From Desulfobacteraceae bacterium (GTDB lineage Bacteria; Desulfobacterota; Desulfobacteria; Desulfobacterales; Desulfosalsimonadaceae), in NCBI GenBank assembly GCA_007131845.1, contig SLPT01000069.1:1-10779 (forward strand): 10,779 nucleotides of DNA, given 5' to 3'. The translations under genes and the position numbers were made by a program. This document shows, piece by piece, positions 1 to 6,368 of the stretch. The notes beneath the pieces were generated by a model. It worked only from the letters and a program-made list of their open reading frames with translations. It did not search any database and was not told where the DNA came from. Position 1 is the first letter of the stretch. Each line of letters begins with the position of its first letter.

Positions 1-1139
1 GGCGGCGTTATGACACCGATCTGCGTTACCAGGACAATCACGACGCCGAACCATATCGGATCGTAACCCAGTTCCATCACCACCGGAAAGAAGATGGGTA
101 TGGTGAGCATAATCAGCGCCAGCGCGTCGATGAAACACCCGCCCACGAAATAGACGAGGATGATGAAAAACATGATTGCAGCCGGTGCCAGATCGAAACC
201 GGTGATCCACCCGGCAATGTCGTAGGGAATACGGGTGACCGCCATAAAACGGCTGAATATGGTTGCACCTGCAACGATCACCAGGATCATGCACGTTATC
301 CGGGTTGTTTCGAACAAGGCCTGCACAAAACCGTTCCAGTCCAGATTCCGCCGGATGAGCGCAACCGCAAGGGTAGCGAAGGCGCCGATGCCGCCCGCTT
401 CCGTGGGCGTGAAAAACCCCTTGAACAGCCCCCCCATGACCACCGCGAAAATGATCAGGGTCTCCACCAGCCCGGACAGGGAGCGCACTTTTTCCCCCCA
501 GGATGCTTTTTCTCCGGCCGGCCCCAGCTCCGGCCGCAGCCAGGTCCAGATGAGTATCGCTATCGTGAATAAAACCATCAGCAGCAGCCCCGGCAGCAGG
601 CCCGCGATGAAAAGCTTCCCGATGGACTGTTCCGTGAGAATTCCGTAAACGATGAACACCACACTTGGCGGGATCAGAATCCCCAGACTGCCGCCGGCGG
701 CAACCACGCCCGTGGCCAGCTCCGGCTTGTAGTTGTAACGCTTCATCTCCGGCAGGGTGGCCGCCCCCATGGTTGCGGCCGTCGCATTGGTGGAGCCGCA
801 TATGGCGGAAAATGCCGCGCACGCCCCAATGGTGGCGATGGCCAGCCCGCCGGGAACATGGCCCACGAATTTATAGGCCGCATCGAAGAGCCGCGTGGAA
901 ATGCCGGAGTGAAAAGCAATCTGCCCCATGAAAACGAAAAGAGGGATGACCGTAAGACTGTAGGAACTGAAAACGGAAAACACGTCTCTTGCCATGAGGC
1001 TCAAGGCCGCATCGAAGGAAACGATCGAGGCAAAGCCGATCATACCGATTCCTGCCATGAGGTAACCCACCGGCATCCTGAAGAAAATCAGGCCAAACAG
1101 TGCCACAATACCGATAATTCCGATGGCCGTCGGCGTCAT
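1..1139 (-). CDS. dctM: TRAP transporter large permease subunit DctM (3' end beyond the window)
   Basis: This is the large inner-membrane subunit of a TRAP transporter, which carries the solute pathway and uses an ion gradient to import the solute delivered by the periplasmic binding protein. About 379 residues are visible of a family length near 430, so the C-terminal end lies off the left edge. Family signatures read on the minus strand include FSAICGSTNATAATMG, LGILIPPSVVFIVYG followed by TEQSIGKLFIAGLLPG, FFTPTEAGGIGAF, and near the edge GCFIDALALIMLTIPIFFP and IGVITPP. Many hydrophobic helices are present throughout. The ATG at 1139 overlaps the dctQ stop as ATGA, and a GGAG at 1144-1147 serves as ribosome site, so the two membrane subunits are translationally coupled. 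The substrate cannot be told from this subunit. The family call is very secure. Confidence 0.97.
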   Translation of the reverse strand, partial: MTPTAIGIIGIVALFGLIFFRMPVGYLMAGIGMIGFASIVSFDAALSLMARDVFSVFSSYSLTVIPLFVFMGQIAFHSGISTRLFDAAYKFVGHVPGGLAIATIGACAAFSAICGSTNATAATMGAATLPEMKRYNYKPELATGVVAAGGSLGILIPPSVVFIVYGILTEQSIGKLFIAGLLPGLLLMVLFTIAILIWTWLRPELGPAGEKASWGEKVRSLSGLVETLIIFAVVMGGLFKGFFTPTEAGGIGAFATLAVALIRRNLDWNGFVQALFETTRITCMILVIVAGATIFSRFMAVTRIPYDIAGWITGFDLAPAAIMFFIILVYFVGGCFIDALALIMLTIPIFFPVVMELGYDPIWFGVVIVLVTQIGVITP

Positions 1140-1630
1140 TCGCTCTCCACCCCTCTAAACTGCAGCACCAGGTCCATGAGCAGAACGGGACACAACAGGA
1201 TGCAGCCTGCGGCGACCCCGTACACGAAGGGATAGACCGGCATTTCCAGTGTCAAGGAGACCGTTCCGGCCGCTTTCAGCGTTTCCGCGTACTGATAGCT
1301 CTGAAAGGCAATGAGTGCGAACAGGACGAGTGCAAAGGCACTGTTGAAAATATTGATTACGATCCGCAGCGGCCTGGAAAACCGCCGCACCAGGAAGTCG
1401 ACGGCGATATGACCCTTTTGCGCGGCGGTATAGGGAAGCGAAAAGGCGATTGCCAGTGCGCCCAGAAAACCGATGGTTTCATAGGCCCCCGGAACGGAGA
1501 TTCTGAAAAACCGTGCAACCACATCCACGGTGGTGACCATCATCATCAGGAATATTGCGGCGGCCGCTATCCAGTTGAAAGCGGCCGCCGCGCCGGAAAT
1601 ATAGCGGTTGATTCGGAGTATGGATATCAT
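1136..1630 (-). CDS. dctQ: TRAP transporter small permease subunit DctQ
   Basis: This is the small four-helix membrane subunit that partners DctM. The 164-residue length is normal for the family. Hydrophobic segments lie at about 16-38, 50-66, 88-108 and 132-155. Typical DctQ features are the DVVARFF segment after helix 1, the PGAYETIGFLGALAIAFSLPY stretch, and KGHIAVDFLVRR in the cytoplasmic loop. An AAAGGA ribosome site stands about 5 bases before the ATG. It overlaps dctM by 4 bases and is separated from dctP by a 315-bp gap holding a terminator-like hairpin and a palindromic repeat. Expression of dctQM may therefore be lower than dctP, or may need its own promoter; I found no convincing one. 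Confidence 0.95.
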   Translation of the reverse strand: MISILRINRYISGAAAAFNWIAAAAIFLMMMVTTVDVVARFFRISVPGAYETIGFLGALAIAFSLPYTAAQKGHIAVDFLVRRFSRPLRIVINIFNSAFALVLFALIAFQSYQYAETLKAAGTVSLTLEMPVYPFVYGVAAGCILLCPVLLMDLVLQFRGVESE

Positions 1631-1654
1631 GGATTCCTTTTTGACAATCCTGAA

Positions 1655-1806
1655 GATGGACGGCTTCGTAAAAGTCCAATATCTGCGTTACGCGCGATTT
1701 CTCAGAATATTACGTACGCCAAGCACCCAGCATTCTTCGAAATCGCGCAAGCCTTGATCTTGAACTGTTTACAAAGCCGTCTAATCGCGACTTTTACGAG
1801 TGCATC
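1655..1806. repeat. Imperfect palindromic, MITE-like intergenic repeat
   Basis: The left arm starts GATGGACGGCTTCGTAAAAGTC (split here as GATGGAC, then GGCTTCGTAAAAGTC). The right side contains two segments complementary to it. GACGGCTT at 1659-1666 pairs exactly with AAGCCGTC at 1774-1781, and TCGTAAAAGTC at 1666-1676 pairs exactly with GACTTTTACGA at 1789-1799. Further inside, GCGCGATTTC on the left matches GAAATCGCGC on the right, again as an inverted repeat. The outer edges also match as GATG and CATC. The whole is about 150 bp, ends at both sides in gap sequence, and has no coding content. Such long, degenerate palindromes are typical of small non-autonomous mobile elements or dispersed intergenic repeats. 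From memory, closely similar arms recur in sulfate-reducer genomes, but copy number cannot be judged from one copy. Confidence 0.72.
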
Positions 1807-1885
1807 AAAATTGAATTCAATACTATTTTTAAGGGCTTCAAACCATTTCCGATTTAAAATCGAAACGCTCAGTTTATGTTTCCGC

Positions 1886-1907
1886 AAAAACACCGCGGCG
1901 ACGGTGC
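1886..1907 (-). terminator. Probable intrinsic terminator or attenuator after dctP
   Basis: Read on the minus strand, a GCACCG arm, a 6-base TCGCCG loop and a CGGTGT arm are followed directly by a run of T. The stem is five Watson-Crick pairs plus one G-T pair. It begins about 39 bases after the dctP stop, in the dctP-to-dctQ direction. The stem is short, so partial read-through into dctQM is likely. That would fit the need for more binding protein than permease. No second strong hairpin is seen nearer the dctP stop. Confidence 0.45.
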
Positions 1908-1945
1908 AGAGTGCGTTTTTCGAGGCTGCCCGGAGAAGTGGCTCG

Positions 1946-2983
1946 TTATTCGCTGTATTCCCTGATCATCTCCCGCAGCGTCGAAACGGCCTTTTCTCCT
2001 TCGAAATCCTTGTCCGCAGACGCCTCGATGTAGCGCTCGATAACCGGTTCAATGGATTTTTTCCAGCGGGCGCTTTCCTCCGCATCAAGGGAAATAACCT
2101 GGTTACCCGTTTCAAGCGTGTATTCAAGTCCGTCCTCGTCCGCTTCGTCCCAGACCCGGCCGTGCACCTCGATCCACTCTTCGCTCACTGCGTCGAATAC
2201 GGAGCGAATGTCTTCGGGCAAGCCCTCGTAACGGTTTTTGTTCATGACGACGAACATGGCCGTAGTGTAGCCGATCTCGTTGCAATCCGTGGTGGATCCG
2301 ATTACCTCGGCCTGCCGCCAGCCCTTGAGCGTTTCCATGGGAGCGAACGTACCGTCCACGACGCCTTTCTGGAGCGCTTCGTAGGTATCGCCCTGAGGCA
2401 TTGCCACGGGCGTGCCGCCAAGCGAGGACACCATCCGGGCGGAAAGACCGGTGGAACGGATCTGCATTCCCCGCATGTCCTCCAGTGTTTCCACCGGCTG
2501 CTTCGTATGCAACAGTCCCGGACCATGGGCATGCAGATAGAGCACTTTCACATCCTCGAGTTCGGCGGGCTTCATTTCCCGGTAAAATGCGTTGGCCACC
2601 TGCGTGGCCGTCATTCCGCCGGGATATCCCAGGGGAAGATCCACGGCTTCCATTACGGGAAAACGGCCCCGGGTATAGGCGAAGACCGACATGCCGATGT
2701 CCGATATGCCGCTGACCACCCCGTCATAGTTTTCCGCTGCACCTGTCAGGGTGCCGCCTGCATAGATGTTGATTTTGACGGCATTGCCGGTGCGGGACTC
2801 GATTTCCCGCGCCCAGTCTTCCGCCGCCTTGCTGTGTACGTGGGCCGGAGGAAAGAAAATGGAATAATTCAACTCGATGGTTTCCTGTGTTGCGCCGGCA
2901 TCCGGATCCTCACCCTGTCCGCATGCCGAGATGAGCGAAACCAGGCATACCCCTGCGAAAAAAAGAATCATTGCTCTTTTCAT
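1946..2983 (-). CDS. dctP: TRAP transporter solute-binding protein DctP, predicted lipoprotein
   Basis: This is the extracytoplasmic receptor that captures the solute and hands it to DctQM. At 345 residues it has normal family length. The frame is open upstream, but I place the start at 2983 because it gives a clean lipoprotein signal (MKRAMILFFAG, then LISAC with the lipid-bearing Cys21) and has a GGGGAAGG ribosome site. The mature part has the DctP fold signatures: AEDWAREIESRTGNAVKINIYAGGTL at about 55-80 (split: AEDWAREIESRTG, NAVKINIYAGGTL), SDIGMSVFAYTRGRFP, ETLEDMRGMQIRSTG at 165-179, and TYEALQKGVVDGTFAP. Arg176 in IRSTG matches the conserved arginine that binds the solute carboxylate in TRAP receptors, so an organic acid is the likely substrate (inference). 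Most Gram-negative DctP proteins are soluble periplasmic ones; lipid anchoring here is less usual. Gly22 after the Cys gives no inner-membrane retention signal. Confidence 0.95.
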   Translation of the reverse strand: MKRAMILFFAGVCLVSLISACGQGEDPDAGATQETIELNYSIFFPPAHVHSKAAEDWAREIESRTGNAVKINIYAGGTLTGAAENYDGVVSGISDIGMSVFAYTRGRFPVMEAVDLPLGYPGGMTATQVANAFYREMKPAELEDVKVLYLHAHGPGLLHTKQPVETLEDMRGMQIRSTGLSARMVSSLGGTPVAMPQGDTYEALQKGVVDGTFAPMETLKGWRQAEVIGSTTDCNEIGYTTAMFVVMNKNRYEGLPEDIRSVFDAVSEEWIEVHGRVWDEADEDGLEYTLETGNQVISLDAEESARWKKSIEPVIERYIEASADKDFEGEKAVSTLREMIREYSE

Positions 2984-3088
2984 GGCACCTTCCCCCACTG
3001 TGTGATTGGTCAATGCAAACCAGACGGCTTCATAAGAAGCCCGGTTTCTGCGCCTGCCTTTCATGTTACCGGGCCTGTAGAAACCATC

Positions 3089-3116
3089 ATAATAGTATGA
3101 TTTCCGACACAATCAA
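3089..3116 (-). promoter_or_regulatory. Sigma70-type promoter for the dctPQM operon
   Basis: On the minus strand a TTGATT box (3111-3116) is separated by 16 bases from a TATTAT box (3089-3094). That predicts a start near 3082 and an untranslated leader of about 100 bases before the dctP ATG. The -10 box sits inside the inverted repeat ATCATA-N4-TATGAT (3086-3101), which could be an operator or a chance AT-rich palindrome. Match to consensus is good but this is prediction only. Confidence 0.5.
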
Positions 3117-3147
3117 GAGATATTTATCCTGTTTGGCAAAAAACGGG

Positions 3148-3163
3148 TGTCCGGCGCCGGACA
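3148..3163. promoter_or_regulatory. 16-bp perfect palindrome, candidate operator
   Basis: TGTCCGGCGCCGGACA reads the same on both strands. It lies in the divergent gap between dctP and the DUF3108 gene, three bases before a TTGACA box that faces right and upstream of the leftward dctP promoter. Its position would let one bound regulator affect both directions. A symmetric GC-rich 16-mer is unlikely by chance at a given place, but GC-rich genomes contain many shorter ones. The regulator is unknown and none is encoded nearby. Confidence 0.4.
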
Positions 3164-3166
3164 AAA

Positions 3167-3195
3167 TTGACATACAGCCCAATTGATAATACTCT
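3167..3195 (+). promoter_or_regulatory. Possible promoter for the DUF3108 gene
   Basis: A perfect TTGACA (3167-3172) is followed after 17 bases by TACTCT (3190-3195), a weak -10 match. A start about 7 bases later would fall at or next to the ATG at 3203, giving a leaderless or nearly leaderless message. This would agree with the lack of a recognisable ribosome site before that ATG. The weak -10 keeps confidence low. Confidence 0.3.
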
Positions 3196-3202
3196 ATTCC
3201 TT

Positions 3203-4198
3203 ATGGAACAGAACAAAGACAAAAAACATTGCGGACACGCAGTAGCCATAACCCATTTGATCGTCTTGCTGGCGGCAATTGTTTTTTTGCAGGCAGGACT
3301 GGTCGTCGCGGATGAAATTCCTCCCGGGGAAGTGGAGATCGTGACCCCCGTATACGCCCCGGAGCCGGGTTTCTTCGAACCGAAATTCGGGAAATACACG
3401 TACAGCGTATCCTGGCAGGGTATTCCCGCCGGGTCCCTGGAGATGAACCTGGAGCGGCAGGACGACTATTACCGCGTGCGCGCCAGCGCCCGTACCAACC
3501 GTTTCGTCAGCATGTTCTACAAACTCCGGTTCACCACGGAAGCCCTGGTTTCGGCCACCACACTGTACCCCAAAACATCCGTTTATAACAACCGGGAAAA
3601 CGACCGCAGCGAAAACACGGAAATTAATTTTCTGCCGGACGGCGAAATTCATTCGGTTCACGAGGACCGCCGGGGCCGGAAAAATGAACTTCGGTTTGAA
3701 TCAAACAACTTTACGCTGGACCCTTTTTCCGCCGTATTTCTGGCCCTCAGCCTGAAATGGGAGGTGGGCGACACCCGCCAGTTCGATACCTTTACGGGTA
3801 AGAAACGATACCTCATCGAACTGACCGCCATCGAGCAGACCAGCATCCAGGTCCAGGGGTCCTGGCAAGAAGCCATCGTCATCTCCCCCCGCGTCCGGAA
3901 TCTCAGCGAAGCCGAATCCTTCGATGACGACGACCGGATCGATGAGGCCAGAATTTACGTCAGCACCGAACCCTCACGTGAAATACTTCGCATCTCCAGT
4001 GATATCTTCGTGGGAACCATCAATACCCGCATGGTGTCCTTCACCCCCTCCGAAAACCACTCCCGGAATGCAGCCGCTGTATCAGGGGCCCCGGAAGACG
4101 CACCGGCACCGGACATACAACCCGTTTCTCCGATCGCTTCACGAACACTTTTTCCGACCGGATCCATACCCGAAAAACGATACGCATTGCCCCGGTAA
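3203..4198 (+). CDS. DUF3108-type exported protein
   Basis: This 331-residue protein has an N-terminal signal sequence: a charged start with several Lys, a hydrophobic stretch at about 15-34, and a likely cleavage site after VVA near residue 36. It should therefore be periplasmic or outer-membrane associated. The core at about 60-280 matches the DUF3108 pattern: GKYTYSVSWQGIPAGSLEM, then YRVRASARTN, an early FYKLRFTTEALV segment, and DPFSAVFLALS in the middle. The biochemical role of the family is not established. The tail at about 280-331 is Pro/Ala/Ser-rich, probably disordered and not conserved. I chose the ATG at 3203 over an in-frame TTG at 3167, because the TTG adds 12 residues before the signal sequence and also looks like a -35 box. 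No clear ribosome site precedes 3203. mgtE follows after 30 bp, so the two are probably co-transcribed. Confidence 0.8.
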   Translation: MEQNKDKKHCGHAVAITHLIVLLAAIVFLQAGLVVADEIPPGEVEIVTPVYAPEPGFFEPKFGKYTYSVSWQGIPAGSLEMNLERQDDYYRVRASARTNRFVSMFYKLRFTTEALVSATTLYPKTSVYNNRENDRSENTEINFLPDGEIHSVHEDRRGRKNELRFESNNFTLDPFSAVFLALSLKWEVGDTRQFDTFTGKKRYLIELTAIEQTSIQVQGSWQEAIVISPRVRNLSEAESFDDDDRIDEARIYVSTEPSREILRISSDIFVGTINTRMVSFTPSENHSRNAAAVSGAPEDAPAPDIQPVSPIASRTLFPTGSIPEKRYALPR

Positions 4199-4212
4199 AC
4201 CTGCCGGGCAAT
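4186..4212 (+). other. Hairpin across the DUF3108 stop codon, just before the mgtE ribosome site
   Basis: ATTGCCC-C-GG pairs with CCGGGCAAT, nine base pairs with one bulged C and a loop holding the TAA stop. It ends four bases before the AAGGAG of mgtE. There is no T-run after it, so it is not an ordinary intrinsic terminator. It could stabilise the upstream message or affect access to the mgtE ribosome site. It may also be chance. Confidence 0.35.
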
Positions 4213-4228
4213 CAGCAAGGAGTACCCA

Positions 4229-5554
4229 ATGTCCATCCTGAACCAGTACCTGGATGAAAAAGACTGGCATAAGCTCCAGGCGTGGTTTGCCGAAAACGAT
4301 ACACTGGAAATCGTCAACGAACTCTACCGGCTCAACCCGGCCGATCTTGCCATCGCATTCCGGCTTCTGCCCAAAGATCTGGCCCTGGAGGTCTTCGAAT
4401 CGATGGACCCGCCCCAGCAGGGAAACCTGATCAGTTCCCTGCGCGATGTCCAGATACGGGAGCTGATCGAGGAGCTCGACCCGGACGACCGGGTCCGCCT
4501 GATCGATGAACTGCCCGCCAAGGTCGCCCGGGAGCTGCTCGAAGGCCTGAGCCCGCAGGAGCGGAAACTGACCTCGATTCTTCTGGGCTTCCCCGATCAA
4601 AGCGCGGGACGCGTGATGAGCCCGGAATTTGTCGCCCTCAAGCAGACCATGACCGCGGCGCGCGCCCTGGACAAGGTGCGCAGAACCGGCAGGGATGCGG
4701 AATCCATTTACATGCTTCCGGTTACCGACGATTCGCTGATTCTTTTGGGCGTCATCAGCCTGCGGGATCTCGTGCTCGCCAAGTCGGACACCATTATCGG
4801 GGACATCATGACCACCGAGGTGTATTCGATCCGTGTGGACAAGGACCGGGAAGAAGCCGCCCGCCTGGTCCAGGAGGCCGACCTGATCGCGATTCCCGTT
4901 GTGGACATGGAGGGCCGCCTGGTAGGCATCTTTACTTTCGACGACGCCATGGAAATCCTGGAACGCGAGCATACCGAGGATATTGCCCTGGGCGGCGCAT
5001 CCCGGCCCCTGGAAATGCCATATCTTTCAGCATCCGTAAGGCACCTGGCCCGCACAAGGGCCCTGTGGCTGCTCGTGCTGATTCTCGCTGCCACCCTTTC
5101 CATCAATGTGCTGAATTATTTCGAGGACTCCCTGGAGGCGGTGGTCACCCTGGCCCTTTTCATACCGCTTCTGATCGATACCGGCGGAAATGTCGGCGCC
5201 CAGTCCTCGACCCTCATCGTCCGCGCTATGGCCGTGGACGAGGTCCGTTTCAGTGACCTTCCCCGGGTTCTTTTCCGTGAAATTCAGGTGGGAACGTTAC
5301 TGGGTGCGATGCTTGCGGCAATCGCCATGATTCCCGTATCCCTGTTCTTCGACCCCCGGGTGGCGATCGTTCTGTCCCTTTCCCTGCTTACCATCTGCCT
5401 GCTCGCCGCAGCCACCGGCTCCCTGCTTCCCATGGCAGCCAAGCGCGCCGGCGTCGACCCGGCCGTGGTCAGTGCGCCGATCATCACGACCCTGGTCGAC
5501 TCCCTGGGCCTGATCATCTATTTCCTGATCGCCAACGCGGTGTTGGGGTTGTAA
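4229..5554 (+). CDS. mgtE: Magnesium transporter MgtE
   Basis: MgtE is an inner-membrane magnesium channel gated by cytoplasmic magnesium-sensing domains. The 441 residues match the usual length of about 450. In order: the helical N domain (about 1-125, repeated LIDELP/LLEGLSP-type helices), two CBS domains (about 126-250, including SAGRVMSPEF, IGDIMTTEVYSI and AIPVVDMEGRLVGIFTFDDA), then a plug-helix region and five membrane segments (about 279-297, 302-320, 350-373, 378-400 and 417-440). The hallmark DTGGNVGAQSS is at 317-327. Asp424 in TLVDSLGL corresponds to the pore aspartate of the family. An AAGGAG ribosome site is 7 bases before the ATG. It lies 30 bp after the DUF3108 gene. No magnesium riboswitch is visible in the short upstream gap. 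Some members carry other divalent ions, so magnesium is the best but not the only candidate. Confidence 0.97.
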   Translation: MSILNQYLDEKDWHKLQAWFAENDTLEIVNELYRLNPADLAIAFRLLPKDLALEVFESMDPPQQGNLISSLRDVQIRELIEELDPDDRVRLIDELPAKVARELLEGLSPQERKLTSILLGFPDQSAGRVMSPEFVALKQTMTAARALDKVRRTGRDAESIYMLPVTDDSLILLGVISLRDLVLAKSDTIIGDIMTTEVYSIRVDKDREEAARLVQEADLIAIPVVDMEGRLVGIFTFDDAMEILEREHTEDIALGGASRPLEMPYLSASVRHLARTRALWLLVLILAATLSINVLNYFEDSLEAVVTLALFIPLLIDTGGNVGAQSSTLIVRAMAVDEVRFSDLPRVLFREIQVGTLLGAMLAAIAMIPVSLFFDPRVAIVLSLSLLTICLLAAATGSLLPMAAKRAGVDPAVVSAPIITTLVDSLGLIIYFLIANAVLGL

Positions 5555-5594
5555 AATAAACGGAAAATATCAAAATCGGCCCCACGTTCAGCCA

Positions 5595-5645
5595 ATGCCA
5601 TGGCATCGCGCCTGAATCCCCAGCTTTAAAACGGATTCAGGCGCG
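5595..5645. other. Convergent-gene hairpin region after mgtE
   Basis: A 13-bp perfect inverted repeat (CGCGCCTGAATCC at 5607-5619 with GGATTCAGGCGCG at 5633-5645) has a 13-base loop. Next to it is a 12-bp palindrome, ATGCCATGGCAT (5595-5606). The stem lies between the ends of mgtE and the minus-strand Cys-cluster gene, and the latter's TGA at 5637-5639 is inside the right arm. Neither side has a T-run, so it is not a classical intrinsic terminator. It may still block transcription or protect 3' ends of both messages. Confidence 0.5.
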
Positions 5646-6281
5646 GTTCCGGACCAACCGCTGCAGCCCCGGGCTGTTATGCACGTGCATGAGCGAAGAT
5701 CTGCACCCGTCTTCAATGAAAATCGATTCCAGCACCTCGAAAAGCACCGGCCGGTCAGGCCATGTAAAGGCCTTTTTCCGCTCCCTGATTTCCGACCATG
5801 CGGATCCGGCTTCGGGATGCGTTCCGAACACCGCGTTTTCCGCATCCGGGCAGATAAACATTTCGCAGACGATGGGCTTGATCCGCCACGTACAGCCGCC
5901 CGGCGCGAGATAGATGCACTTTGCATCCGATGCCGGGTTCCGGATGGTCTCTTCGAGCCGCTTGAATTCCGCCGGCCCCGAAACCATGGCGTTGATCACC
6001 ATGTCCGCCCAGAAGACGATGATTCCGTCCTTTGAGCAGCATGCGCTCAGGCCGCTGGTGTAGCAGGTTTCCGTACAGATTTCCTCGAACCACCCGGCAA
6101 AAAAACGGCTGATCTCCTCGCGGAATGCCAGGTAGCCGGAAAGCTGTGCCTCCAGGTCGAATCCTTTGGCCTTCATTTCCCGGAAGGTCCGCGGCTTTTC
6201 CAGCTTTTTTGCATGCTGCCGGATCATCCCGAGGGCATGGATCTGTTCCATCTGGTAGCTGTTCATGGCCCATTTATACAT
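5637..6281 (-). CDS. Cys-cluster protein, YkgJ-like (putative zinc/iron-chelating)
   Basis: This 214-residue soluble protein has nine cysteines. Eight lie in a pattern that suggests a metal-binding cluster: C69-x3-C73, then C81-C82, C122-x7-C130, C139 and C144. The C81C82 pair followed by KDGIIVFWAD, and the later KCIYLAPGGCTWRIKPIVCEMFIC part (122-144), resemble the YkgJ-type putative zinc- or iron-chelating family, whose members carry CC near the start and a GC...RP..C..F.C end. Here RP is KP. The extra N-terminal 60 residues are charged and helical. No signal peptide or membrane helix is seen, so it is probably cytoplasmic. The start is uncertain: none of the early ATG codons (6281, 6266, 6251) has a good ribosome site. 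It is convergent to mgtE and divergent from the tRNA-synthetase-like gene. The metal and role are unknown. Confidence 0.72.
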   Translation of the reverse strand: MYKWAMNSYQMEQIHALGMIRQHAKKLEKPRTFREMKAKGFDLEAQLSGYLAFREEISRFFAGWFEEICTETCYTSGLSACCSKDGIIVFWADMVINAMVSGPAEFKRLEETIRNPASDAKCIYLAPGGCTWRIKPIVCEMFICPDAENAVFGTHPEAGSAWSEIRERKKAFTWPDRPVLFEVLESIFIEDGCRSSLMHVHNSPGLQRLVRNRA

Positions 6282-6309
6282 TGTTTTTACGGTGCTGTCA
6301 CCCGCGTGT

Positions 6310-6338
6310 TTGACACTTTCCGAAAAAGGCAGTACCTA
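6310..6338 (+). promoter_or_regulatory. Possible promoter for the cysS-like gene
   Basis: A perfect TTGACA (6310-6315) is followed after 17 bases by TACCTA, a poor -10. The predicted start near 6345 leaves a leader of about 24 bases with AAGGA at 6353-6357. The TTGACA overlaps a short inverted repeat GTGT-TTG-ACAC (6306-6316). It lies in the 87-bp divergent gap, so it may share control with the minus-strand Cys-cluster gene. Confidence 0.33.
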
Positions 6339-6368
6339 TTTCGTAAACAAAAAAGGACTTCATGAGCT

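Larger units (their letters stand above)
1631..1945. other. Gap between dctP and dctQ: no gene, holds a terminator-like hairpin and a palindromic repeat
   Basis: This is the largest non-coding stretch in the window. From the dctP side it contains an intrinsic-terminator-like hairpin (1886-1907), an AT-rich stretch with the 12-bp palindrome ATTGAATTCAAT (1810-1821), and an imperfect palindromic repeat (about 1655-1806) ending close to the dctQ ribosome site. A 63-codon minus-strand frame crosses most of it (1702-1893). It resembles no family I know, has no ribosome site that I can see and runs through the repeat, so I do not call it a gene. Base composition is more AT-rich than the flanking genes. 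Confidence 0.7.

Noticed and set aside
1702..1893. 63-codon minus-strand frame in the dctP-dctQ gap
   Set aside because: It overlaps the palindromic repeat and the terminator-like hairpin, has no clear ribosome site and resembles no family I know.
1409..3100. 563-codon plus-strand open frame opposite dctP and dctQ
   Set aside because: It is antisense to dctQ, the repeat and dctP. The product is low-complexity His/Arg-rich sequence without domain motifs, as expected from the opposite strand of GC-rich codons; the minus-strand products are clear TRAP proteins.
4199..4228. Magnesium riboswitch before mgtE
   Set aside because: The gap is only 30 bases and holds just a small hairpin and the ribosome site; no room for an M-box or ykoK-type leader.
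4139..4972. 277-codon minus-strand frame opposite mgtE
   Set aside because: It is the mirror of the MgtE N and CBS domains, and its Gln/His/Asp-rich product is typical of antisense frames in this codon usage.
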